A stretch of 16,246 nucleotides of DNA from an uncultured Oscillibacter sp. (GTDB lineage Bacteria > Bacillota > Clostridia > Oscillospirales > Oscillospiraceae), in NCBI GenBank assembly GCA_910579435.1, contig CAJTVF010000057.1, forward strand, positions 1-16,246, in the 5' to 3' direction. The stretch's first letter is position 1. Every line of letters starts with the position of its first letter. A model generated the notes under the pieces. That model made no database searches. It saw only the letters and a program-made list of their open reading frames with translations, and was not told the origin of the DNA. A program made the position numbers and the translations under genes. Shown piece by piece: positions 6,513 through 13,349 of the stretch.

Positions 6513-7412
6513 TCATTCCGCCGCTTCCTTTTTCAAAAGGCTCTTCCCCTGGGACAGCAGCAGTCCCGCCAGCGTCAGCACGGCGCCCAGGGCCGCCAGA
6601 GGCGTGATGGGCTCGTGGAGAATCAGCACGGAGGCCGCCACGGTAATAACGGGGGCCAGATAGGTATACACGCTGGTCTTCACCGGTCCCAGCAGCTTCA
6701 CCGCCAGATTCCAGGTGACAAAGCACACCGCCGACGCGCCGAAGCCCAGAAAGACCAGATTCCCCAGGTACACCGGGTTCGCGAACCGCTCCAGCCCCAG
6801 GCGGCAGTCGAAGAAAAACAGCGCCGGGACCATCCACAAAATCCCCCAGCAGAAGGTCCGCCGGGTGGTCATGATGGTGTTCCAGCCCCAGGCGCTGATC
6901 TTCCGGGTCAAGATCACGTAACAGGCCCAGACCACCGCCGCCAGCAGGGACAGCAGGTCCCCCGCCGGATTCAGCTCCAGCTGGGAGCCGCTGAAGCTGA
7001 TGAGGGAGATTCCCGCCATGGCCACCACAAAGCCCAGGTAGAAGCCGCCGCCGGGCCGCTCCTCCTTCAAAAACAGGTGGGACAGCACCGCCGTGAAGAA
7101 GGGGATGACCGACAGGATGACCCCCACGTTGGACGCCAGGGTATAGGTCAGGGCGATGTTCTCCAATAAGTAGTACAGGCACACGCCGCACAGGCCCGCC
7201 CCGGCGAAAATGAGCTCCTGCTGCTTCGTCACGCCCCTCATCCGCCGGGGACAGGCGGTGCACAGGGCCAGCAGGCCCAGCGTGAAGCGGATGAACAGGA
7301 TCTCCACCGGCTGGAAGCCCCGCAGCAGCACCTTGGTGGAGATGAAGGTGGTTCCCCAGACGGCGATGGTGAAGAGGGCGGCGGCATGGCCTCTGGCTTG
7401 TTCATTTCCCAT
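6513..7412 (-). CDS. EamA/DMT-family transporter (drug/metabolite exporter)
   Basis: 299-residue, ten-helix membrane protein of the drug/metabolite transporter superfamily, built from two EamA repeats (about residues 10-140 and 150-290). Typical features are the N-terminal AVWGTTFISTKVLL, the end-of-repeat segment SVIPFFTAVLSHLFLKEE in the first half, and its counterpart YLAPVITVAASVLILHEP in the second. The start is the ATG at 7412, giving MGNEQARG before helix 1. An AAGGAGA RBS lies 9 nt upstream (7422-7428), and the open frame further upstream is only antisense-like sequence inside the regulator gene. It overlaps the AraC-family gene by 11 nt (ATGGGAAATGA), so expression is probably translationally coupled to it. 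The exported compound is unknown; amino acids, metabolites or drugs are all possible for this family. Confidence 0.92.
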   Translation of the reverse strand: MGNEQARGHAAALFTIAVWGTTFISTKVLLRGFQPVEILFIRFTLGLLALCTACPRRMRGVTKQQELIFAGAGLCGVCLYYLLENIALTYTLASNVGVILSVIPFFTAVLSHLFLKEERPGGGFYLGFVVAMAGISLISFSGSQLELNPAGDLLSLLAAVVWACYVILTRKISAWGWNTIMTTRRTFCWGILWMVPALFFFDCRLGLERFANPVYLGNLVFLGFGASAVCFVTWNLAVKLLGPVKTSVYTYLAPVITVAASVLILHEPITPLAALGAVLTLAGLLLSQGKSLLKKEAAE

Positions 7413-8226
7413 GGGACAGTCTCTCCTTCTCTGTGAAAATCTCCCGGTAGGCCCCGGGGGACAGGCCGATGAAACGGCTGAAATAGTTGGTGAAGTGGCT
7501 CTGGTCGGAAAAGCCGGTCCGCAGGGCCGTCTCGGCGGGGGAAACGCCCTGCTCCAGCAGCTTCTTTGCCTCGCCGATCCGCACGCTCTCCAGGTAGTGA
7601 TAGGGCGTGACGCCCTTTTCCCGGGCAAAGGCCCGAAGCAGGGCCGACTTGCTCAGCCCCGCTTCCCCGGCGATGCGCTCCAGGGTAATCCGCTCGCCGC
7701 AGTGCCGCTCCATAAAGGCGCAGGCCCGCTCCACCGCCTCCCTCCCGGCGGCGGGAAGCGCCTCGAAGGGCTGGCCGCAGAGCCGCAGCAGCCGGGAGAG
7801 CAGGAGCAGCAAGCGCTCCTCCCTGTCAAACTCCCGGGACCCGCGCATGATCTGCTGGTGAAGCGCCCGGAAGTCCCAGGCGGCCTCCTGGTCGGAAATC
7901 ACGTTCCGGGAGAAAACCGGCAGGACCCTTTGCCCCGCCAGCTCTTCGGTCAGGTCCAGCATGGTCTCCCTGGGGATGTGGAAGCCCCAATAGTCCAGGG
8001 CCGCGCCGCTCTCCGCGCAGGAGTGGATATCGCCGGGGTTGTAAATGACGATATCCCCCTTTTTCAGGGCGTATTCCACGTCTTTACAAATCAGGGCCCC
8101 CTGCCCGTCCTCGATATAGCCGACAACGTAATACTCGTGGAAATGCTTGGGGAAGGAGCGGCGGAACCGGTACGCTTCCAGGCGCAGCTCCTGGTCGTAC
8201 ACCGCCGTGCCGGGTTCGTTTTTCAC
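7402..8226 (-). CDS. AraC-family transcriptional regulator with N-terminal cupin
   Basis: 274-residue regulator. The N-terminal half is an AraC-binding cupin barrel (H28 and H30 in FPKHFHEYY, then KKGDIVIYNPGDIHS around 56-69). The C-terminal 100 residues form the two-HTH AraC/XylS DNA-binding domain, with first HTH LERIAGEAGLSKSALLRAF and the second-HTH hallmark TGFSDQSHFTNYFSRFIGLSPGAY split across its end (about 228-251). The start codon is GTG at 8226 with AAGGAGGGG 7 nt upstream (8234-8242); no better ATG exists before the cupin. It is transcribed from an extended -10 promoter just upstream, and its end overlaps the DMT transporter gene. The usual logic for such pairs is effector-dependent activation of the adjacent exporter. 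The effector is unknown. Confidence 0.93.
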   Translation of the reverse strand: MKNEPGTAVYDQELRLEAYRFRRSFPKHFHEYYVVGYIEDGQGALICKDVEYALKKGDIVIYNPGDIHSCAESGAALDYWGFHIPRETMLDLTEELAGQRVLPVFSRNVISDQEAAWDFRALHQQIMRGSREFDREERLLLLLSRLLRLCGQPFEALPAAGREAVERACAFMERHCGERITLERIAGEAGLSKSALLRAFAREKGVTPYHYLESVRIGEAKKLLEQGVSPAETALRTGFSDQSHFTNYFSRFIGLSPGAYREIFTEKERLSHGK

Positions 8227-8253
8227 GCTGGCTCCCCTCCTTCCGACAAGCTC

Positions 8254-8262
8254 ATTATATCA
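8254..8262 (-). promoter_or_regulatory. Extended -10 promoter of the araC-DMT unit
   Basis: The minus strand reads TGATATAAT (8262-8254), a perfect TATAAT preceded by the extended -10 TGn element. No good -35 hexamer lies at 16-18 nt (AAGCCA at best), as expected for an extended -10 or activator-dependent promoter. The start would be near 8247, leaving a leader of about 20 nt that consists mostly of the RBS. Confidence 0.7.
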
Positions 8263-8292
8263 GCTTTTCGGTCGAATGGCTTGTAAAATATC

Positions 8293-8319
8293 AGCGCGGC
8301 GAAAAATTTTCGCCGCGCT
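8293..8319. repeat. 27-bp near-perfect palindrome upstream of the araC promoter
   Basis: AGCGCGGCGAAAA and TTTTCGCCGCGCT are exact inverted repeats separated by one base. The palindrome lies between the ABC operon terminator and the araC promoter, centred about 60 bp upstream of the predicted araC start. It may be a backup terminator for the minus-strand ABC transcript (10-bp stem, then GATATTTTAC) or a regulator binding site. Confidence 0.7.
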
Positions 8320-8354
8320 TCTGCGGGACCTTGCCAGCCGGTCCGCAAGCCTGG

Positions 8355-8393
8355 AAAAATCAGGCGGGCAGCTTCCTTACGGAGGCTGCCCGC
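8355..8393 (-). terminator. Intrinsic terminator of the ABC exporter operon
   Basis: On the minus strand a 13-bp stem with one G-T wobble (arms 8381-8393 and 8364-8376) and a GTAA tetraloop is followed, after CTGA, by TTTTT. It begins 20 nt beyond the permease stop codon. Confidence 0.85.
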
Positions 8394-8412
8394 TCGCATA
8401 GCCAAAGGACCT

Positions 8413-11106
8413 TTATCCTTCCGCCTCCCGCAGACGCTCCACGATGGTCCGCTTCGACACAGCCCGATAGGTCCATAGGGGAACCAGCACCCCCAGGGCC
8501 AGGAAAACGGGCAGGATCATCACAATGGGGGCCACCGTCAGGCGGTAGGTGAAGAACCAGAAGACGTCTCCCACAGCACTGCCCACCAGGGGGCCCAGGC
8601 ATACCGTCATCACCAGAGACACCGCCAGGGCCAGGAGCGTGTAATAAAGGCCCTCGAACACCAGCATGGTTTTCAGCTGCTTTCCCGTCATGCCCACGGA
8701 CTGGAGCACCGCCAGCTCCCGTTTCCGGGTCAGGATGCCCGTCAGCACCGCGTTGACGAAGTTCAGCACGCCCACCAGCCCGATGATGAAGCTCAGCGCC
8801 CCGCCCATGGTCAGGAACATGCTCCGGAAGCCCTCGAACTCGGCGACATACGTGGCCCGGCTCTCGTAGTCGTAGAGGGGCTGGACGCTCTCCGTGTACT
8901 CCGCCAGGAAGGCTTCCATGCCCGCCTCCGCCTCGTCCGTGGTGTTGAAGAGATAGGTCATGACGCTGCCGGTGCCGGTGTCCTGCTTGAACCGCTCCGC
9001 CCCTAAGATGAACTCATCGCACCCCAGAACCCGGTAGCGGTAGGAGATGGAGTTGGGAATCCGCACCAGGGCGCAGACGGTGTAGTCGATGTCCTCGTAG
9101 ACCTTGGCCCGCTCCCCCCAGGGGCGGCCGCCCTCGATAGCGGCGTCCACGTCCTCAATGATTTCCCCGGTGTCCCGGTAGAAATACTCCATCTCTGTGA
9201 TATGGCGGATGGTCACAGTATCTCCCAGCTTGGCCCAGTTGCTGCCCCATTGGGTGGAGTTGTAGTCGTCAGACAGGTACACGGCGGCAATAGCCTTTTG
9301 GCTGGGGTCCGACAGGGGGGCCAGGTCTCCCTCCAGCACGTTCAGCAGGCTCAGGGGGAAGTCCTCCATGCCGTACATCTGCACGCCGGCCTCCAGAAGC
9401 CCGCTGGGCAGCCGGGTAGTTCTCGCGATGATTTCATCCACAACCTCCGGGGTATTATACGTTCCATAGCCCATCCGGAGCCAGTCCTCGGTGACAAACT
9501 GCTTTATGGCGGAGACGCCGCCGTAGACCCGTCCGCTCTCCTCCACGCCGCTCCGGGCGCTCACGTCGGAGATGATGCTCTCCGGCACCGCCTGATCGGC
9601 GGTGCGGAAGCCGCCGCTGGTCTGAAAGTAGGCCGCGTCCCCCAGGATAAAGTCCACGTCGGCCATATGGGCCAGGTACTTGTTCATGTCGAAGCCGGTG
9701 GAGAACGTGTAGGTAATCGTGGCCAGCACCACCGCCAACGTCAGGGAAATGACCGTCACCACGGTTTTCCCCCGGCTCCGGCCCAGGTTGGCCCAGGCCA
9801 TGCCCGGAAGGGATGCGCCGCTCTGGGCTTTGCGGACCTTCTCCCGCTTCCCCGCCTTTTTCGGCCCGCCGCCCTCGGTGTAGCGCACGGCCTCCACCGG
9901 GGAGACCTTCGCCGCCATGCGGCCCGGACGGGCGCAGGAGAGGAACACGGTCAGCAGGGCGAACAGCGCCGCTCCAATGAAAATCAGGGGGTTGAAGGAG
10001 ACGAAGGCGTTTTTATAACTCAGCTGGGCCATGATGACCGGGGTGAGCTTGTTGCCGATGACAAAGCCCATCAGAAGGCCGATGGGGATGCCGATGAGGC
10101 TCAAAAGAAGGGCCTGCTGGCGGACGATGCGCTTCAGCTGCTTCCCGGTGGTGCCGATGGTTTTCAGCAGGCCGTAGAACCGGATATCGTTGGTGACGGA
10201 AATTTGGAAGACGTTGTAGATAATCAGGTAGCCGGTGAAGATAATCAGCAGCAGCAAAACCGCAATGGCGATCAGCGTCGTAACGTCAAAGCTGTTGGAG
10301 AGCTGCGCCCCGGAATAGCCCCAGTTGACGCCGATTTTCAGATAGTTCTCCGCCTGGGCGTCCTCGTGCTGATAGCCGTGGTTCTCCAGGATCTGAAGGA
10401 CGTTCTCCTCGATATGAAGGTCGTTTTGGAACATCATGTTCAGGGTCCATACTCCGGTCATGGAGTAGGGGTCCCCGCTGCTCTGGGCGCAGAGCTCCTC
10501 GGCGGCGGAGCGGGGCAGGAGCACGTGGCTGGCCACCAGGGCGCTGTCGTACTCCCACCACCCCGAGAGGGTAAAGGTCCGGGTAACCAGCTTCCGGCTG
10601 GGGGTGTTTTCGTCAAGGTAGAAGGAGAATGTGAATTTCGCGCCCACCTTCGGCTCCACCCCCAGAAGGGCCAGAACACGGGTGTCCGTGGCGGCCTCGT
10701 CGGTGCCCTCCCGGGGGAGGGTACCTTCCACGGGGGTGCAGAAGGAGTGGGGCGCGGCGGCGGGCTCCAGGTAGGAGACCTCCACATGGGATTTGTTGAA
10801 GGGCGGGTCCGCAGGCATGCCCACGAACATCCGGGCGAAGTCCTCTTGAATCAGGGGGTCCGTCCGCATTTCCTCCACCTGCTCCCAGGTGAGCTCCTTG
10901 ATGGTGCCGTGGAAGTCGCCCCCCGCCTGGCGGAAATTCTCCTGCTGGAAGGAGTAGTTGATGGAGGAAGCAATGGTGAAGAGGGAGGTGAACAGCACAG
11001 TTGTCAGGGCGATGGCCAGCACCGCCACGATGTTGCGGGTCCGGGCGGCCCGCATGGAGCGGAAGCCCAGGCGGCGGACGCAGCCCCTATTGGCGACTCG
11101 AATCAT
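8413..11106 (-). CDS. ABC transporter permease with two FtsX domains (MacB/LolE-like)
   Basis: 897-residue membrane subunit of a type VII-like (FtsX/MacB superfamily) ABC system. The visible layout is duplicated: one N-terminal helix (about 26-48), an extracytoplasmic domain of about 225 residues, three helices in an FtsX domain (about 276-393, containing RFYGLLKTIGTTGKQLKRIV), then a basic linker. A helix near 450-468, a second extracytoplasmic domain of about 300 residues and a C-terminal FtsX domain (LAVLQSVGMTGKQLK) follow. I start at the ATG at 11106 because AGGAGG lies 7 nt upstream (11114-11119). A GTG at 11112 overlapping the ATPase stop (GTGA) is only 1 nt from that SD. Such single-chain 4+4-helix permeases move lipids, peptides or antibiotics outward or extract them from the membrane. 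No periplasmic adaptor or two-component system is adjacent. The substrate is unknown. Confidence 0.92.
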   Translation of the reverse strand: MIRVANRGCVRRLGFRSMRAARTRNIVAVLAIALTTVLFTSLFTIASSINYSFQQENFRQAGGDFHGTIKELTWEQVEEMRTDPLIQEDFARMFVGMPADPPFNKSHVEVSYLEPAAAPHSFCTPVEGTLPREGTDEAATDTRVLALLGVEPKVGAKFTFSFYLDENTPSRKLVTRTFTLSGWWEYDSALVASHVLLPRSAAEELCAQSSGDPYSMTGVWTLNMMFQNDLHIEENVLQILENHGYQHEDAQAENYLKIGVNWGYSGAQLSNSFDVTTLIAIAVLLLLIIFTGYLIIYNVFQISVTNDIRFYGLLKTIGTTGKQLKRIVRQQALLLSLIGIPIGLLMGFVIGNKLTPVIMAQLSYKNAFVSFNPLIFIGAALFALLTVFLSCARPGRMAAKVSPVEAVRYTEGGGPKKAGKREKVRKAQSGASLPGMAWANLGRSRGKTVVTVISLTLAVVLATITYTFSTGFDMNKYLAHMADVDFILGDAAYFQTSGGFRTADQAVPESIISDVSARSGVEESGRVYGGVSAIKQFVTEDWLRMGYGTYNTPEVVDEIIARTTRLPSGLLEAGVQMYGMEDFPLSLLNVLEGDLAPLSDPSQKAIAAVYLSDDYNSTQWGSNWAKLGDTVTIRHITEMEYFYRDTGEIIEDVDAAIEGGRPWGERAKVYEDIDYTVCALVRIPNSISYRYRVLGCDEFILGAERFKQDTGTGSVMTYLFNTTDEAEAGMEAFLAEYTESVQPLYDYESRATYVAEFEGFRSMFLTMGGALSFIIGLVGVLNFVNAVLTGILTRKRELAVLQSVGMTGKQLKTMLVFEGLYYTLLALAVSLVMTVCLGPLVGSAVGDVFWFFTYRLTVAPIVMILPVFLALGVLVPLWTYRAVSKRTIVERLREAEG

Positions 11107-11108
11107 GG

Positions 11109-11798
11109 TCACGCCTCCTCCCCGGTGGTCCGGGAGGAGCGGATTTTCCCGTCCTCGATGCGGATGATGCGGTCCGCCATTTGGGCGATCTCCTCGTTGT
11201 GGGTAATCATGACGATGGTCTGGGCGAACTTCTCGCTGGTGATTTTCAGCAGGGCCATGACGTCCTGGCTGGTTTTGGAGTCCAGGTTGCCCGTGGGCTC
11301 GTCGGCCAGGATAATGGCGGGCTTGGCGGCTAAGGCCCGGGCGATGGCCACCCGCTGCTGCTGGCCGCCGGAGAGGTTGTTGGGAAGGTTCCGGAGCTTC
11401 TTCTCCAGGCCCAGGGTCTCGATAATCTGGTCCACATAGGCGGCGTCGGGCTTCTGGCCGTCCAGTTGAATCGGGAGGACGATGTTCTCATAGACGCTGA
11501 GGACGGGGACCAGGTTGTAGTTCTGGAAGACGAAGCCGATTTTCCGGCGGCGGAAGATGGTGAGAGCCTCGTCCTTTAAGGAGAAGATGTCCTTTCCGTC
11601 CACGGTGACGGAGCCGGAGGTGGGGCGGTCCAGGCCGCCCAGCATGTGGAGGAGGGTGGACTTGCCGGAGCCGGAGGTGCCGACCACGGCGGCGAATTCG
11701 CCCTTTTCCACCGTCAGGTCCACGCCGTCCAGGGCGCGGACCTCCGTCTCGCCGGAGCCGTAGTGCTTGTGCAGGGCCTTTGTCTCTAAGATTATCAT
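11109..11798 (-). CDS. ABC transporter ATP-binding protein (MacB/LolD type)
   Basis: 229-residue cytoplasmic ATPase that powers the FtsX-type permease encoded directly downstream; its stop codon overlaps the permease start region. All motor motifs are intact: Walker A GTSGSGKST (40-48), Q-loop Q92 in FVFQNYNL, signature LSGGQ (142-146), Walker B with catalytic E167 in ILADEPTGNLD, and the switch histidine H200 in MITHNEE. The LSGGQQQRVAIARAL and EPTGNLD wording and the short length are characteristic of the LolD/MacB/FtsE branch. The start ATG at 11798 has GGAGG 9 nt upstream (11808-11812). It is the first gene of a two-gene operon, divergent from yjdF across a 301-bp control region. Confidence 0.96.
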   Translation of the reverse strand: MIILETKALHKHYGSGETEVRALDGVDLTVEKGEFAAVVGTSGSGKSTLLHMLGGLDRPTSGSVTVDGKDIFSLKDEALTIFRRRKIGFVFQNYNLVPVLSVYENIVLPIQLDGQKPDAAYVDQIIETLGLEKKLRNLPNNLSGGQQQRVAIARALAAKPAIILADEPTGNLDSKTSQDVMALLKITSEKFAQTIVMITHNEEIAQMADRIIRIEDGKIRSSRTTGEEA

Positions 11799-11848
11799 AT
11801 CCTGATACCTCCAAGGTAAAGTGTTTTCAAGCCATGGGGCTTTTACTG

Positions 11849-11876
11849 TAGATACTCTACCATAGGAATCTGTCCA
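11849..11876 (-). promoter_or_regulatory. Candidate promoter of the ABC exporter operon
   Basis: The minus strand reads TGGACA (11876-11871), a 16-nt spacer and TATCTA (11854-11849), matching consensus at 5/6 and 3/6. The predicted start is about 44 nt before the ATPase ATG. The -35 lies inside a 16-bp palindrome (11866-11881), and a smaller GTAGA/TCTAC palindrome (11848-11860) covers the -10. It is weak on its own but placed sensibly for a regulated promoter. Confidence 0.4.
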
Positions 11877-11881
11877 GATTC
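11866..11881. promoter_or_regulatory. Putative operator palindrome upstream of the ABC operon
   Basis: GAATCTG-TC-CAGATTC is a perfect 7-bp inverted repeat with a 2-bp centre, located 68-83 bp before the ATPase start and overlapping the candidate -35. Its size and symmetry suit a dimeric HTH repressor or activator. No cognate regulator gene is adjacent. Confidence 0.5.
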
Positions 11882-11945
11882 TTTCTCAAATCTTACAGAG
11901 TTGAAAGAAGCTGCGCCCCCGCCCGAAGGGCGAGTACAAGCTCCC

Positions 11946-11974
11946 TTGCATTTTGCGTACCTTTCCGCTACAAT
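11946..11974 (+). promoter_or_regulatory. Promoter of yjdF
   Basis: TTGCAT (11946-11951), a 17-nt spacer and TACAAT (11969-11974) match the consensus at 3/6 and 5/6. The expected start near 11981 gives a leader of about 119 nt that contains the whole structured element ahead of yjdF. The spacing is ideal, but the -35 is weak. Confidence 0.6.
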
Positions 11975-11980
11975 AAACCT

Positions 11981-12099
11981 GCGGAGATAAAAACACGGCC
12001 CGGTCGGTAGTCCGGGCGTACCCCCTCCGGGGAGTACCAGTAACCTGCCTCCTTTGGTTGTCCGTTCTCCGTGAGAGACACGAAAAGGAGGAACCGCGT
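11981..12099 (+). ncRNA. yjdF riboswitch leader (azaaromatic-sensing class), translational control
   Basis: Structured 5' leader of a yjdF-family gene. The yjdF RNA motif is known from the leaders of such genes in Firmicutes and reported to bind azaaromatic compounds. Helices seen: GCCCGG/CCGGGC (11998-12003 with 12012-12017) closing the loop TCGGTAGT; GTACCCCC/GGGG-A-GTAC (12018-12025 with 12029-12037); then single-stranded CAGTAACCTG. A last hairpin pairs CCTCCTTT (12048-12055) with AAAGGAGG (12084-12091), extended internally by TGTC/GACA and TCTC/GAGA. That last stem hides the complete ribosome binding site, and no T tract follows, so control is expected at translation initiation. Assignment to the class rests on the downstream gene, size and structure. 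I cannot run the covariance model. Confidence 0.8.
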
Positions 12100-12519
12100 A
12101 TGGAAACCGGATACGCAAATTTGACCGTCCGCTTTGAGGACCCCTTCTGGGTCCTGCTCTATGAGCGGGGCGGCGGCGGAACCTACGAGGTCTGCAAGCT
12201 CCCCTTCGGGGCCGAGCCGGGGGACCAGGAGGTCTACGCCTTTTTGCTGGAGAACTGGCGGAGCCTGCGCTTCAGCCCTCCCGTCGCCGCCAAGGCCCCC
12301 TTCGAGAGGAAGGTCAGCCCCAAGCGCGCCCGCCGGGAGGCCCGGAGGGCCGTTCGGCCCGCCGCCATGGGCACCAAGGCCCAACAGGCCCTGGCCCTCC
12401 AGCGGGAGGAGGGTAAAGCCGCCCGGACCCGCCAAAGCCGCCAGGAGCGGGAGGCGGAGGAGGAGCGGAAGTTTACCCTCCGCCGGGAGAAACGACGGGA
12501 GAAGCGGAAGGGACATTAG
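12100..12519 (+). CDS. yjdF: YjdF family protein (DUF2992)
   Basis: 139-residue small protein of the YjdF/DUF2992 family. The N-terminal part is a compact beta-rich domain (LTVRFEDPFWVLLYER, then YEVCKLPFGAEPGDQEVYAF). From about residue 75 the chain becomes a very basic, probably coiled-coil helix with the family landmarks VSPKRARREARR, MGTKAQQAL and a lysine/arginine-rich end (RREKRREKRKGH). The ATG at 12100 has AGGAGG 8 nt upstream, and this RBS is base-paired in the leader hairpin. The biochemical function of YjdF is not established. Control by an azaaromatic-binding riboswitch suggests a role in coping with toxic heteroaromatic compounds, and the basic tail suggests nucleic-acid or ribosome contact (inference). 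It is divergent from an ABC exporter and convergent with the lipoprotein gene. Confidence 0.92.
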   Translation: METGYANLTVRFEDPFWVLLYERGGGGTYEVCKLPFGAEPGDQEVYAFLLENWRSLRFSPPVAAKAPFERKVSPKRARREARRAVRPAAMGTKAQQALALQREEGKAARTRQSRQEREAEEERKFTLRREKRREKRKGH

Positions 12520-12539
12520 ATTCGGAAGAGATACGCAAG

Positions 12540-12576
12540 CAGCGCCCCGGAGAGGACCTCCCTCCCCGGGGCGCTG
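12540..12576. terminator. Hairpin between yjdF and the lipoprotein gene, probable shared terminator
   Basis: An 11-bp perfect stem CAGCGCCCCGG / CCGGGGCGCTG (12540-12550 with 12566-12576) with a 15-nt loop lies between the two converging stop codons (12519 and 12578). The T content after the stem is low on both strands (TTCATT on plus), so termination may be partial. Nothing else in this gap looks like a terminator. Confidence 0.55.
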
Positions 12577-12577
12577 T

Positions 12578-13348
12578 TCATTGGCTCTGTCCGTGGTTCC
12601 GCTCCATAGAGGCGGCGTGCTCCCGCTCCAGCACGTCCAGCAGCTCCGCGACGCGGCCGGAGGAATAGCGTTCCCGGCAGGCGGCCAAGGTCTGGGCAAA
12701 CTCCTCCGAGCCGCCGTGCCAGGCGGCGTCGGCGGTGGCGATGCTCATGCAGATTTTGTCCGCCGCCAGCGGCTGGTCCCAATAGTCCACCCGCTGGTCC
12801 CCCATCAGCACGAGATAGGCCAGCACCGTATCCGGCGCTTCCAGGAAGCGGCTTCGCAGCTCCTCGCTGGACCCTTCCGTCAGCGCGTCGCCCCACAGGT
12901 CGAAGACGATGAGCTGGTCCAGGGGAACCGTGTCCGTGTGTCCCATAATGTCCATGAACCGTTCATCATCGGATCTTGTGGTAAGGCCAAAAGAATCCAG
13001 GTCGATGCTGACAATCTGCCAGTCCACTTTCTCCAGACCCTCCAGCGCAGGAGCAATGTCTTCGGCTAGCGCCCCGCTCTCGGGCCTTGTTGAGGCTGCT
13101 GGGACTTCCTCCCCGTTAAAAGCCGAAGCCTCCATTTCCGGCGGCGAGGCTTCCTCCTCCCCGGGAGACGCCTCCAGCGGCGCGGGGAGGGATTCAGTGG
13201 ACGGAACGGTTTCCGCAGTCCGGGCCGGGACTTCCGTCTCCCGGGAAGAGGCGGCTTCGGACGGCAAGGCCCCCTGCCCGCCGCAGGCGGCGAACAGGAG
13301 GCACAGCGCCAACGCCAGAGCGACTGCTCTTCCGGCGTTCTTGTTCAT
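12578..13348 (-). CDS. Putative lipoprotein of unknown function, downstream of nfnAB
   Basis: 256-residue predicted exported lipoprotein: basic start (MNKNAGR), hydrophobic core, lipobox LFAAC with the lipidated cysteine at C22, then GGQG. A linker rich in P, E, S and A (about 27-95) probably spans the cell wall. It is followed by a globular domain (about 100-256) with DWQIVSIDLDSF, LIVFDLWGDAL and DTVLAYLVLMGDQ stretches, containing a C-x21-C spaced cysteine pair. I do not recognise this domain. The start ATG is 1 nt after the nfnB stop (TAACATG) with no strong SD of its own, so it is probably translated by reinitiation or coupling from nfnB. Co-transcription with a cytoplasmic redox enzyme is unexpected. 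An extracytoplasmic sensor or binding role would be speculation. Confidence 0.85.
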   Translation of the reverse strand: MNKNAGRAVALALALCLLFAACGGQGALPSEAASSRETEVPARTAETVPSTESLPAPLEASPGEEEASPPEMEASAFNGEEVPAASTRPESGALAEDIAPALEGLEKVDWQIVSIDLDSFGLTTRSDDERFMDIMGHTDTVPLDQLIVFDLWGDALTEGSSEELRSRFLEAPDTVLAYLVLMGDQRVDYWDQPLAADKICMSIATADAAWHGGSEEFAQTLAACRERYSSGRVAELLDVLEREHAASMERNHGQSQ

Positions 13349-13349
13349 G

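Noticed and set aside
11110..11112. GTG at 11112 as start of the FtsX permease
   Set aside because: It is only 1 nt from the AGGAGG, whereas the ATG at 11106 is 7 nt away. The alternative would add just two residues and cannot be fully excluded.
9202..11439. Very long open frame antisense to the ABC permease, and similar long antisense frames at 207-1418, 1114-2403, 2180-3754 and 4977-6326
   Set aside because: These are typical GC-rich shadow frames. Their peptides are rich in G, H, Q, R and P, with no domains and no RBS, and they mirror genes with complete family motifs.
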